Below, piece by piece: positions 16,787 to 24,283 of a stretch of 32,499 nucleotides of DNA (position 1 is its first letter; every line of letters begins with the position of its first letter). Location: the NCBI GenBank assembly GCA_947586855.1, contig CANPXV010000015.1, positions 1 through 32,499 of the forward strand. Direction: 5' to 3'. This DNA comes from an uncultured Clostridia bacterium (GTDB lineage: Bacteria > Bacillota > Clostridia > Christensenellales > CAG-314). The notes under the pieces are model-generated. The model saw only the letters and a program-made list of their open reading frames with translations. It was not told the origin of the DNA and did no database searches. Position numbers and translations under genes: made by a program.

Positions 16787-18382
16787 ATGGCAAAAGATTT
16801 TTTCGACGACGAATACGAAAAACAACAACAAAAAGAGGCCGAGCGCAACCAAAGCGCCCGCCAAAGTCTGGACGATTGGTACGGCACGCCCACTCCCCCG
16901 CCCAAAACCAACAACAAGCCGCTGTACATCGTGCTGCTGTGCGTGGCATTGGTGGCGTGTATCGGTCTGGGTTGGTTGCTGTGTTTTATTTTCCAATCGG
17001 TACCCGCCGAAACTCCTCAAACGGACGCCGACGGTATTCTGGACGAGGTGATAACCTACCTGCAACAAAACTACTATCAGGATATCACCGACGAGGAGTG
17101 GACAGCGGCCATCGAAGTTTCGGGCACGGCGCTCATGCAGACGGCGGGCGACCGTTTTTGTCGGCTAATGTCCCCGCAAACCTACTACGATTTCAACTTC
17201 CCCACGGGCGTTGCGGTCAGTTCGGACGAAGTTTTCGGCATATCATTCACGGTGGATGAGGGCATCGGCATGTATGTTTCCTCCGTCGTAACCGATAGCG
17301 CCGCCTTTGGCAAGATCAACGACGGCGACTTGGTGCTGAAACTTACCAACATGCGCACCAAATCGGGCAGCGTCGTGTCTGTGGGCGGCAAGCAGTTCGA
17401 CGAAATCGTGTTTGCCGATTGGGACAGCACCTCTATCAGACAGGTGATGGCCGTCACTCATTCGGCCGACTTCCACATTTTGCGCACCGACCCCACAGCC
17501 GACTCGGGCTTCAAATTGGTGTCGGTATCCCTTCGCCGAGCCGCCCTGCCCAAGCTCAACACGCAGTACAACTTCAACTTTGTGGAGTTCTATTTCGGCA
17601 GCGATTGCACCAACGTCTCCACCGAGAGCAACAAGCCGTCGGGCGCCACCGTCTCTACGGAAACATTGCGGCACCTCAACCAGCTGCCCGCCGATACAGG
17701 CTACATTCGCATAACGGAGTTTATGGACTACGTAGATGACAACGGCAAAACCGTCTCCGCTTCGGAGGAGTTTCGTCAGGCAATGGAGTTGTTCCGTCAG
17801 CGCAACCTCAAACACCTTGTGCTGGACCTCAAAGGCAACCCGGGCGGCAACGTACAGTACGTCAGCGAGGTTGCGGCCATGCTCATCACGGACAGCAAAC
17901 TGACGGACGTGCAAAAGGCCAAAGTCACCGACGCACATGGCAATCTGCTCGTCACCTATCTGGAAATCACCAAGCCCCGCACCGCCCGCCAAAATCAGTA
18001 CAAGCAAAGCACCTACAATCAGTATTTCGGCCCCACAAGCGATGTCTGCGACATAGCGGTGTGGACGGATGTCAATTCCGCCAGCGCCAGCGAGCTGCTT
18101 ACGGGCTGCCTGCGAGACTACGGCACGGCGGTGCAGATGGGCACCAAAACCTACGGCAAAGGCATAGCGCAAACTTGGGAGGAATTGCCCTTCCAAGGCC
18201 CCGCAACGGATATCTACGGCAACACCATTCAGTATCCGTGGGCGGTGTACTACACTTGCGCCAAGTACTATTCTCCGTTGGGGCTCAACATTCACGACGT
18301 TGGCTACACCCCCGACAAGCCCTACAACAACCTGTCCGACTACGCCGACCTTTGGCAGGCCGTCAACGGATATTGGGGCTGA
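16787..18382 (+). CDS. S41 family C-terminal processing peptidase (CtpA-like)
   Basis: A membrane-anchored serine protease of the tail-specific/CTPase family, 531 residues. A charged cytoplasmic N-terminus is followed by one membrane helix (~44-66), so the catalytic part should lie outside the membrane. The PDZ-like region (GIGMYVSSVVTDSAAFGKINDGD) spans ~160-240. The catalytic domain has LVLDLKGNPGGNV (~345-357). The nucleophile lies in VNSASASELL (Ser433) and the base in TKTYGKG (Lys458), the 25-residue spacing expected for this Ser-Lys dyad. GGAGAG precedes the ATG. It starts 3 bases after the degenerate ABC gene. The target is unknown. Confidence 0.92.
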   Translation: MAKDFFDDEYEKQQQKEAERNQSARQSLDDWYGTPTPPPKTNNKPLYIVLLCVALVACIGLGWLLCFIFQSVPAETPQTDADGILDEVITYLQQNYYQDITDEEWTAAIEVSGTALMQTAGDRFCRLMSPQTYYDFNFPTGVAVSSDEVFGISFTVDEGIGMYVSSVVTDSAAFGKINDGDLVLKLTNMRTKSGSVVSVGGKQFDEIVFADWDSTSIRQVMAVTHSADFHILRTDPTADSGFKLVSVSLRRAALPKLNTQYNFNFVEFYFGSDCTNVSTESNKPSGATVSTETLRHLNQLPADTGYIRITEFMDYVDDNGKTVSASEEFRQAMELFRQRNLKHLVLDLKGNPGGNVQYVSEVAAMLITDSKLTDVQKAKVTDAHGNLLVTYLEITKPRTARQNQYKQSTYNQYFGPTSDVCDIAVWTDVNSASASELLTGCLRDYGTAVQMGTKTYGKGIAQTWEELPFQGPATDIYGNTIQYPWAVYYTCAKYYSPLGLNIHDVGYTPDKPYNNLSDYADLWQAVNGYWG

Positions 18383-18411
18383 TCTGCCACCTGTTCCAAT
18401 TTCAAACAAAC

Positions 18412-18445
18412 AAAAAGCGCTTCCAATCTAAGGAAACGCTTTTTT
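18412..18445. terminator. Bidirectional terminator between convergent genes
   Basis: AAAAAGCG-C-TTCC pairs with GGAA-A-CGCTTTTT, with one C/A mismatch. A-run and T-run flanks let it work on both strands. It separates the S41 gene (plus) from the minus-strand gene at 18482. Confidence 0.85.
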
Positions 18446-18481
18446 GACCATTTCTTACAAAACAGATAATTTTGCCGCAAA

Positions 18482-18946
18482 CTACTTGGTGTACCAATTG
18501 TCGTAGAACCAATACAGTTTGTGCTTGATTTCGACGTCGGCGATGTTGTCTATCGGGCGAAAGAACTCCTGCGACGCCTGCGACGGCGTTTCAAAGCGGT
18601 ATCCCTCCTCGTTGACGTGCTCAGTCTGCGCCGCCTGTGCCGCCTGTTGCGCCTCCTGCGGTTGATTGTCACTCTTTGTCTCTTGCGCTTCCTGCGGATG
18701 TCCCTGCCCAAACAACGCTCCTGCCCACTGTTGCATTGCGGGATTGGCAAAAATTTCAAATATCGCCCCTGCTTTTTCCTCCTGCGAGCAATCGGGTTTG
18801 GATAGTTTTTGTGCGCTGTCAAGTATGCTTTTCACCTCGTCCGAAAGCATATCCTGCAATTGCGGTTGTGCAACGTTTTGCCGCTGCCTGTCGGGCGCAA
18901 GCAACTGCCAAGCCAGCAATATCAGCGCTATTGTGGACAAATTCAT
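18482..18946 (-). CDS. Hypothetical protein with N-terminal hydrophobic segment (154 aa)
   Basis: It begins MNLSTIALILLAWQLLAPDR, a short signal-anchor-like helix, then becomes hydrophilic. A helical segment (QLQDMLSDEVKSILDSAQKL, then EEKAGAIFEIFANPAMQQWAGALFG) is followed by a Gln/Ala-rich linker (~85-110) and an aromatic C-terminus (KHKLYWFYDNWYTK). No family is recognised. The start is supported by AAGGAG upstream on the minus strand. It is divergent from the gene at 19026 and convergent with the S41 peptidase. It could be a small membrane or sporulation-type protein, but nothing proves this. Confidence 0.65.
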   Translation of the reverse strand: MNLSTIALILLAWQLLAPDRQRQNVAQPQLQDMLSDEVKSILDSAQKLSKPDCSQEEKAGAIFEIFANPAMQQWAGALFGQGHPQEAQETKSDNQPQEAQQAAQAAQTEHVNEEGYRFETPSQASQEFFRPIDNIADVEIKHKLYWFYDNWYTK

Positions 18947-18975
18947 TTTGCTGCGCTCCTTTTTGTAATCAATAT

Positions 18976-18995
18976 ATTATATGCCGACATATAAT
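18976..18995. promoter_or_regulatory. Divergent -10-like elements
   Basis: TATAAT occurs on the minus strand at 18976-18981 and on the plus strand at 18990-18995, in the 79-base gap between the two divergent small genes. Neither has a good -35 at normal spacing. Confidence 0.35.
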
Positions 18996-19025
18996 TTTAG
19001 TAACCAACATTTTCAAGGAGCAATC

Positions 19026-19379
19026 ATGAACCACGACGACCCCCGCAACATATTTGTCAACCAGCGCAACGACTATTCTCGTCCGCAAAACCCGCAGCAA
19101 GGGCCTTCCGCCACGGATAGCGAGGCGCCTCGCCCACAAAACTCTGCCGACGACTACCAAACTAAATTGGATCAAATGCGGCGCCTTGCCTCCAAGTACG
19201 AGCGAGAGGGCGAAGGCCAGCTTGTCAAGGACATCGTCAACAACGTTTTGGAACAAAAAGCCCGAGGCCAACTCAGCAACGAGCAGCTGACAGCCTTTGC
19301 CAACCGCCTGCGTCCTCTGCTCAACGCCGAGCAGCGCACCCGTCTGGACGGTCTCCTCGAACAACTCCTCCGCCTCTGA
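19026..19379 (+). CDS. Hypothetical protein, helical C-terminus (117 aa)
   Basis: The start at 19026 is chosen because AAGGAG lies 5 bases upstream; an earlier in-frame ATG at 18981 falls within the divergent promoter area. The N-terminal half is polar and Asn/Gln/Pro-rich (MNHDDPRNIFVNQRNDYS...). The rest is a predicted helical bundle: DQMRRLASKYEREGEGQL, LSNEQLTAFANRLRPLL and LLEQLLRL. No membrane segment or known domain was recognised. Like its divergent neighbour it has a disordered polar part and short amphipathic helices, so the pair may act together. Confidence 0.65.
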   Translation: MNHDDPRNIFVNQRNDYSRPQNPQQGPSATDSEAPRPQNSADDYQTKLDQMRRLASKYEREGEGQLVKDIVNNVLEQKARGQLSNEQLTAFANRLRPLLNAEQRTRLDGLLEQLLRL

Positions 19380-19500
19380 CCTTCTCCCCCTTTTCTGCCG
19401 TAACTCACCCCAAAGGGATCATTCTTTCACTTTGCTGCTTCCTCTTCCGCCCTCTTTTCGAGGGCGAGGGCACAACGGCAAATCAATTTAGGCTCAATTG

Positions 19501-19529
19501 TTGACGTGCTGCAAAGATAATGGTATAAT
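19501..19529 (+). promoter_or_regulatory. Extended -10 promoter for the AmaP-like gene
   Basis: TTGACG (19501-19506), 17 bases, then TATAAT (19524-19529) preceded by TGG, which gives an extended -10 element. This is among the strongest promoter matches in the window. Confidence 0.88.
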
Positions 19530-19559
19530 TTAGTGGAAAAAATCTTTGAGAGGTAAGCT

Positions 19560-20288
19560 ATGAAAAAACTTGCAGAAAAAGTCGCACTGGTTGCGCTTGT
19601 GTGCATCACGTTTGTATTTGTGCTGTTGGCGATACTCTATGCCACCAACGTCATCCCGCAAAAGGAAATTGCCGATAACGCCGTTGCGATAGTGGTGTTG
19701 TCCGTGCTGTCGGCGATGTATGTTGGGTTGTCGGTATATCTGCTCATCGTTGCCTTTTCGGAGGCGCTCAACGTCAAGCGCATTTTGTTGTTTTACGATG
19801 CGGAAAGCACCACCCGTGCCAGCCACAAGGTAGTGGCAAATATCGTCAAGGGCTGCACCAAGGAGTTTCCCCAGCTCAAAGTCAAAAAAGCCGTTTTTCG
19901 CGTGGACGACAAAATGGGCCTCATCGCCAACATCGATGTGGAGTCGCTTGTAGCGGAGGATATCGCTATCTACATTCCCAAGCTGCGCAGCCTCATATCG
20001 CAAAGCTTTCAGGATGCGCTTGGCCTGCGCTTCAACGCCATCAATTTTGACGTGGTCAAGCTCACCAAAAAGTTCACCCCCACCGATACCGAGGTGGAGA
20101 CGGCCAACCAAGCTCCTGCGCAAGAGGTAGCCGAGCTGCCCGCCGAGACGGTCCCCGTGCAAGAGGACGAGCTCGAAGAAGTCGCCGCAGCAGAAGTGCA
20201 GCCGTCCGAAGTGCCCCAGGACGACGAACCCGAGCACAAGCAGGACGACATCGCCGACGGCGAAAGGGCCGACGCCCCCGTCGATTGA
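19560..20288 (+). CDS. AmaP-like alkaline shock response membrane anchor protein
   Basis: AmaP anchors the Asp23 envelope-stress protein at the membrane of Firmicutes. This 242-residue protein has the expected plan: two N-terminal membrane helices (about 8-30 and 40-64), then an Asp23-like domain with the alternating pattern KVVANIVKGCTKEFPQLKVKKAVFRVDDKMGLIANIDVE (~86-126) and a helix ending SFQDALGLRF. Unlike short AmaP proteins it carries a ~75-residue acidic, Pro/Glu/Val-rich tail. No asp23 gene is nearby in the window. AGAGG precedes the ATG. The assignment rests on architecture, not on strong motif identity. Confidence 0.7.
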   Translation: MKKLAEKVALVALVCITFVFVLLAILYATNVIPQKEIADNAVAIVVLSVLSAMYVGLSVYLLIVAFSEALNVKRILLFYDAESTTRASHKVVANIVKGCTKEFPQLKVKKAVFRVDDKMGLIANIDVESLVAEDIAIYIPKLRSLISQSFQDALGLRFNAINFDVVKLTKKFTPTDTEVETANQAPAQEVAELPAETVPVQEDELEEVAAAEVQPSEVPQDDEPEHKQDDIADGERADAPVD

Positions 20289-20368
20289 TCTCCGCCCTCA
20301 TCAAACAGATTGCACGTAACTCCCTTGCAAGGGATAATATCTCAAATTGTGCATTCACGATAACAAAA

Positions 20369-20401
20369 AACTCTCGGACAATCCGCCCGAGAGTTTTTTT
20401 T
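20369..20401 (+). terminator. Intrinsic terminator after the AmaP-like gene
   Basis: AACTCTCGG (20369-20377) pairs with CCGAGAGTT (20387-20395), and T residues run from 20394 to 20401. Confidence 0.93.
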
Positions 20402-20500
20402 GTACCTGCCATCATATTGTTGCGCACGTCTCCCGTCGGCGGCTTGCCCGTTGGCAAATTTTCTGTTGAAAAAATCTTCCGTTATTTTTTGCAATTTCTC

Positions 20501-20529
20501 TTGACAAATGCCGCCCGCCCGTCTATAAT
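20501..20529 (+). promoter_or_regulatory. Consensus promoter of the TetR-ABC operon
   Basis: TTGACA (20501-20506), 17 bases, then TATAAT (20524-20529): perfect consensus hexamers and spacing. It is overlapped downstream by two palindromes, so strong repression is likely. Confidence 0.95.
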
Positions 20530-20557
20530 AACAAGTGTTATCAATAACAATTGTTAT
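20528..20557. promoter_or_regulatory. Two palindromic operator-like sites, probably for the TetR regulator
   Basis: ATAACAAGTGTTAT (20528-20541) and ATAACAATTGTTAT (20544-20557) are near-identical palindromes repeated at a 16-base period. The first overlaps the -10 element and both cover the predicted start of transcription. This is the geometry expected for autorepression by two TetR dimers. The binding protein is inferred from proximity. Confidence 0.8.
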
Positions 20558-20572
20558 TTTTGCGAGGTAAAT

Positions 20573-21133
20573 ATGGCCAAAAAGCAAATAACCGCCCAAA
20601 TGATAGTGGATGCCGCCTTGCAGGTGATAGAGGAGCAGGGCATGGATGCGCTCAATGCCCGCTCGGTAGCGCAAAGGTGCGGTTGCTCCACGCAGCCGAT
20701 ATATCTGTGTTTTGCCAACCTGGGGCAGCTAAAACAGGCGGCAGTGGAGCAGATGCAGGCGCTATATGACCGCTACATCGCCGACGAAATCGCCTCCAAC
20801 GCCTATCCTGCCTACAAGGCAAGCGGCATGGGCTACATTCGGTACGCCAAGGAACACCCCAACTTTTTCAAGTATCTGTTCATGCGGGATCGCACAGGCG
20901 AAAGCCGCACCGAGGACGCCTATCACTTCCGCCGAGAGAGCAAGTTGGCCAAGGGATACGGTCTCAGCGACGACGAGGCGGACCGCATGCACGCCCACAT
21001 GTGGATATACGTGCACGGCATAGCCACTATGTACGCCACAAACTATTTCGATTGGGATTGGCAAACTGTCAGCGCCATGCTGACGGAGGAATTTATGTCC
21101 GTCAAGGACAAACTGTTTGGGGGCAAGCAATGA
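20573..21133 (+). CDS. TetR/AcrR family transcriptional regulator
   Basis: A 186-residue one-component regulator. The N-terminal TetR helix-turn-helix is clear: ITAQMIVDAALQVIEEQGMDALNARSVAQRCGCSTQPIYLCFANLGQLKQAAV (residues 5-57), with recognition helix CSTQPIYLCF. The C-terminal ligand domain (~70-186) contains the YAKEHPNFFKYLF segment seen in WHG-type TetR proteins. The start at 20573 has GAGGT upstream; longer in-frame starts fall inside the promoter. Its TGA stop overlaps the ATPase start (ATGA). It most likely represses its own operon through the palindromes at 20528-20557, with the exported substrate as possible inducer. Confidence 0.93.
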   Translation: MAKKQITAQMIVDAALQVIEEQGMDALNARSVAQRCGCSTQPIYLCFANLGQLKQAAVEQMQALYDRYIADEIASNAYPAYKASGMGYIRYAKEHPNFFKYLFMRDRTGESRTEDAYHFRRESKLAKGYGLSDDEADRMHAHMWIYVHGIATMYATNYFDWDWQTVSAMLTEEFMSVKDKLFGGKQ

Positions 21134-22041
21134 CGATACAAATTACCGATTTGTGCAAGGCCTACAAGGGGCTGCAAGCGGTGGATCACCTGTCCTTCGA
21201 GGTCAGGGAGGGCGAGCTGTTTGCCTTTTTGGGCGTCAACGGCGCAGGCAAATCCACCACGATCAACATCATCAGCGGCATTTTGCCCAAGGATAGCGGC
21301 ACGGTAAAGGTGTGCGGCTACGACATCGGCACCCACGCCGACAGCGTCAAGCCCAAGCTGGGCATAGTGTTTCAAAGCTCGGTAGCGGACAAAAATCTCA
21401 CCGTGCTGGACAATTTCAAAAGCCGAGCCGCCCTCTACGGTATCAGCGGCAAGGGGCTGTTGCGCCGACTTGACGAGCTGGACGAGCTGTTGGGCTTGGG
21501 GGATATCCTCAAACGCCCCGTCTGCAAGCTAAGCGGTGGCCAACGCCGCAGGGTGGATATTGCCCGTGCGCTGTTGCATCGGCCGGAGTTGCTCATTCTG
21601 GACGAGCCGACAACGGGTCTGGACCCGCAAACCCGCAGTGCGGTGTGGAGCGCCATCGACAATCTTCGCCGACAGCACGGGCTGACGGTATTTTTGACCA
21701 CACACTATATGGAAGAGGCGTCCATTTCCGACTATGTTGTCATCTTGGACGGCGGCAAAAAGGTGGCGGAGGGCACCCCGCACGACCTCAAAACGGCCTA
21801 TGCCACCGACGTTGTGCGGTTGTACAGCCACACGCAGCAAGCCGTCGAGCTGCTTTCCGACCGCTATCACGTCAAGTCCGAGCGAGACTTTGCCGATATC
21901 GAAGTGGGCAGCACGGCGCAGGCCACGCAGCTTATTTTGCAATATCCGCAGCTTTTTGACGACTACGAGGTGCTAAAAGGCGATATGGACAGCGTGTTTT
22001 TGCATGTCGTGGGCAAAAACATCGGGGGAGACATGGTATGA
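21130..22041 (+). CDS. ABC transporter ATP-binding protein, ABC-2 exporter type
   Basis: The ATPase subunit of an export system of the DrrA/NatA kind, 303 residues. Walker A is GVNGAGKST near residue 36, the Q-loop is VFQSS, the signature is LSGGQRRRVDIARALL, Walker B is [13 protein letters not shown], and the H-loop is TTHYMEE. All catalytic residues are present. After the nucleotide domain (~1-225) there is an ~75-residue C-terminal extension, common in drug-type exporters. The start at 21130 overlaps the TetR stop, and the end overlaps the permease start by four bases. The operon organisation suggests TetR-controlled drug or lipid export. Confidence 0.93.
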   Translation: MTIQITDLCKAYKGLQAVDHLSFEVREGELFAFLGVNGAGKSTTINIISGILPKDSGTVKVCGYDIGTHADSVKPKLGIVFQSSVADKNLTVLDNFKSRAALYGISGKGLLRRLDELDELLGLGDILKRPVCKLSGGQRRRVDIARALLHRPELLILDEPTTGLDPQTRSAVWSAIDNLRRQHGLTVFLTTHYMEEASISDYVVILDGGKKVAEGTPHDLKTAYATDVVRLYSHTQQAVELLSDRYHVKSERDFADIEVGSTAQATQLILQYPQLFDDYEVLKGDMDSVFLHVVGKNIGGDMV

Positions 22042-22967
22042 GCGAGCTGAAAAAATTGTGGGCGCTCACAATGCGCCACACCAAGTGCTATTTCAAGGAT
22101 AAATTTTTGTTTTTTGTGTCGTTGCTTACGCCCATGATACTGCTGGTGTTGTTTGTCACCTTTTTGCGGACGGTGTATATCGACAGCTTCAACGGCATTT
22201 TCCGGATGTTCGACTTCGAGGCGGCCCCGCAAACGGTCAACGGTCTGGCGGGCAGCTGGCTGCTGTCCTCGGTGATATCGGTTTGCGCCGTCACGGTGGC
22301 GGTGTGCTCCAACGCCGTCATGATACAGGACAAAATCGACGGCACCGTCAACGACTTCCGCACGGCGCCCGTGGGCGGCGTAACGCTGTCGCTAAGCTAC
22401 TTTGTCGCCAACTTTTTGGTGACGCTCATCGTCATGCTGGTGGCCCTTGCGATAGGCTTTGTGTATCTGGCGATAGTGGGTTGGTGCCTCTCCTTTGTCA
22501 ACGTGCTGCTGATACTTGCCGACACCCTTTGCTGCGTCCTGTTTGGCACGCTGCTGGCCAATTTGTGTGAGAGTTTCATTCACACGCAGGGTGCGCTTTC
22601 GGCGCTGTCCTCGCTGGTCAGCGGATTGTACGGCTTCATCTGCGGCGCCTATATGCCCCTTTCGCAGTTCGACGAGGGCGTGCGCAACTTTTTGTGCGTG
22701 CTGCCGGGCACGTACGGCGTCGGGATAATGCGCAACCACTTTATGCAGGGATATGTGCAGGAGCTGGGTCGTCAGGGCTTGTCGCAGCAGGGGCAGGATC
22801 AGCTGCTGCGCTCCTTCGACGCCCACATCTACTTCGGCGACACGCAAATGCCGCTCTGGTCGATGTACGTCATTTTGCTGGGCACATGCGCCTTGCTGCT
22901 GTGCGGCTACATCGCAATGGTGCTGTTGCAGCACAGAAAGTACGTCCGCAGCAGGCAAAAGGGCTAA
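22038..22967 (+). CDS. ABC-2 type transporter permease
   Basis: The membrane subunit partnering the upstream ATPase, 309 residues. Six hydrophobic segments are visible: FLFFVSLLTPMILLVLFVTFL (~30-50), a ~75-95 segment, FVANFLVTLIVMLVALAIGFVYLAIVG (~120-146), a ~155-180 segment, ALSSLVSGLYGFICGAYMPLSQF (~193-215), and a last helix at ~277-299. SGLYGFICGAYMPLSQF is typical of the ABC2 membrane family. The substrate cannot be told from sequence. The gene ends 26 bases before the next promoter and has no evident terminator of its own. Confidence 0.92.
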   Translation: MSELKKLWALTMRHTKCYFKDKFLFFVSLLTPMILLVLFVTFLRTVYIDSFNGIFRMFDFEAAPQTVNGLAGSWLLSSVISVCAVTVAVCSNAVMIQDKIDGTVNDFRTAPVGGVTLSLSYFVANFLVTLIVMLVALAIGFVYLAIVGWCLSFVNVLLILADTLCCVLFGTLLANLCESFIHTQGALSALSSLVSGLYGFICGAYMPLSQFDEGVRNFLCVLPGTYGVGIMRNHFMQGYVQELGRQGLSQQGQDQLLRSFDAHIYFGDTQMPLWSMYVILLGTCALLLCGYIAMVLLQHRKYVRSRQKG

Positions 22968-22992
22968 AATACAAAAACAGACGCAAAATCGT

Positions 22993-23021
22993 TTGACAAG
23001 CACGTTGCCCCGTGCTACAAT
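22993..23021 (+). promoter_or_regulatory. Promoter of the lysine riboswitch/ABC transporter operon
   Basis: TTGACA (22993-22998), 17 bases, then TACAAT (23016-23021). The start falls near 23028, just before the riboswitch P1 helix, leaving a leader of about 370 bases. Confidence 0.9.
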
Positions 23022-23030
23022 AGCAATATA

Positions 23031-23200
23031 ATTGATAGAGGTTGTGGCTTCCATGACAAACCCATTCGGTCAGACAAACGTTTGGGCGGCAAAGGGGAAG
23101 CAACCGAAGTGCAGACGCTTGGTCTGAAAGGCGGCTGTGCTGGGACGGCGCACAATATGCGTCGTACTGTCACGCAAGTGGAGCGCTATCGTATATTGTG
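23031..23200 (+). ncRNA. Lysine riboswitch (L-box)
   Basis: The leader matches the known L-box layout in order. GATAGAGG (23034-23041) opens P1/P2. AAAGGGGAAGCAACCGAAG (23091-23109) is the core GGGG-AGC-CCGAAG junction sequence. CTGGGACGG, ACTGTCACGCAAGTGGAG and GCTATC close P5 and P1. P2 pairs GGTTG..GCTTCC with GGAAGC.AACC. P4 shows CAGAC/GTCTG. The P1 3' strand (CTATC, 23186-23190) is followed by TATATTG, which can instead pair with CGCAATATA (23209-23217) as antiterminator. Lysine binding should stabilise P1, free the terminator and switch the downstream ABC transporter off. Assigned from memory of the family, without a covariance-model search. Confidence 0.88.
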
Positions 23201-23207
23201 ATTTTTT

Positions 23208-23242
23208 CCGCAATATAGCTTCGCTTGTTGCGGATTTTTTTT
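23208..23242 (+). terminator. First riboswitch-controlled terminator
   Basis: CCGCAA (23208-23213) pairs with TTGCGG (23228-23233) around an inner AGC/GCT stem, followed by eight T residues (23235-23242). Its 5' arm is shared with the predicted antiterminator, as expected for a lysine OFF switch. Confidence 0.9.
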
Positions 23243-23285
23243 GTACCCGATGCCCGCTGCCGAAAGGCAATGCAAAGGGGCTGCT

Positions 23286-23324
23286 CCGCAACGGCGACCG
23301 TCGCTCGCTTGTTGCGGATTTTTT
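23286..23324 (+). terminator. Second, related terminator
   Basis: CCGCAA (23286-23291) pairs with TTGCGG (23312-23317) around an inner GCGAC/GTCGC stem, then six T residues. Its 3' half (TCGCTTGTTGCGGATTTTTT, 23305-23324) is identical over 20 bases to the first terminator's 3' half at 23221-23240, so one is a copy of the other. Confidence 0.85.
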
Positions 23325-23401
23325 GTTGTCCCGCAGCAAGTTTTGGCACCCCATATGCTGTTTTTGCCCTCTTCGATTAAATTTCTTCGGGAGAGTTTCC
23401 A

Positions 23402-24277
23402 ATGAAAACCCTGCACAAATTTATGTTGTTTGCCACCCTTGTGGCGCTGTCGCTCACCTTCGCTTTGTCTTTGGCGGCCTGCTCGGGCGCCAAGCAAGAT
23501 GACAAACTGTACGTCGGGCTGGAATGTGCCTATTCGCCCTTCAACTACACCCAGCGAGACGACGCAAACGGCGCCGTGCCCATCTACAACACCAACTACA
23601 AGCAGATGCGCAACGCCTACGCCAACGGATACGACGTGATGATCGCCCAAAAAATCGCCGATGGACTCGGCAAGGAGCTGGTGGTGGTCAAGATGGAGTG
23701 GGACGCTCTCATCCCCGCCCTCAACGCCGGCACGGTGGATCTGATCATCGCCGGCATGAGCCCCACCGACGAGCGCAAGCAGCAGATAGATTTCTCTCAG
23801 CCCTACTATCAAAGCAATCTGGTGCTGGTGGTGCGCAAGGACGGCAGCTACGCCTCCGCCACATCCCTTTCGGATATGAGCGGCGCCAAGGTCTGCGCCC
23901 AAAAGAGCACCTTCCACGATGACGCCTTGCAGCAGCAGGGCGGGCAGTACGGCATTGTCCGTCAAACCCCGCTGGAAGATTTTCCTGCGCTCATCAATGC
24001 GCTCAAAGTCAAGGCCATCGACGCCTACGTGGCCGAGGAGCCGGGTGCCATCGAAAACTGCGCCTCCAACACAGAGTTTACCTACGTCAAGCTCAAAAAC
24101 AACGACACAGGCTTTGCCGCAACCGATGCCGACACGGCCATTGCCGTGGGCGTCAAAAAGGGCAGCACCCTCACGGCGCAAGTCAACGCACTGTTGCAGG
24201 GTATCACTCAATCGCAGCGGGATGAAATGATGAGCAAGGCCATATCCCTTTCCGGCGGCGACAACATCGTGGACTAA
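23402..24277 (+). CDS. Amino-acid ABC transporter substrate-binding lipoprotein (probably lysine)
   Basis: A family 3 extracellular solute-binding protein, 291 residues. The N-terminus is a lipoprotein signal with lipobox Leu24-Ala25-Ala26-Cys27, so the mature protein is tethered outside the membrane. Family segments are LYVGLECAYSPFNY (start of lobe 1), MEWDALIPALNAGTVDLIIAGMSPTDERKQQIDFSQPYYQSNLVLVV and AYVAEEPGA. The ISAGMS-type segment with the following Arg is typical for binding the alpha-carboxylate of polar amino acids. GGGAGAG lies 6 bases before the ATG. Lysine specificity is inferred from the lysine riboswitch upstream, not from the pocket. Confidence 0.93.
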   Translation: MKTLHKFMLFATLVALSLTFALSLAACSGAKQDDKLYVGLECAYSPFNYTQRDDANGAVPIYNTNYKQMRNAYANGYDVMIAQKIADGLGKELVVVKMEWDALIPALNAGTVDLIIAGMSPTDERKQQIDFSQPYYQSNLVLVVRKDGSYASATSLSDMSGAKVCAQKSTFHDDALQQQGGQYGIVRQTPLEDFPALINALKVKAIDAYVAEEPGAIENCASNTEFTYVKLKNNDTGFAATDADTAIAVGVKKGSTLTAQVNALLQGITQSQRDEMMSKAISLSGGDNIVD

Positions 24278-24283
24278 CGCAAT

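Noticed and set aside
18521-19029. Plus-strand Cys/Ser-rich frames opposite the minus-strand gene at 18482
   Set aside because: No ribosome binding sites, skewed composition; the minus-strand frame has a good start and a helical signal-anchor.
23031-23242. T-box leader upstream of the amino-acid transporter
   Set aside because: No T-box core sequence or specifier loop is apparent, whereas the lysine riboswitch core matches throughout.
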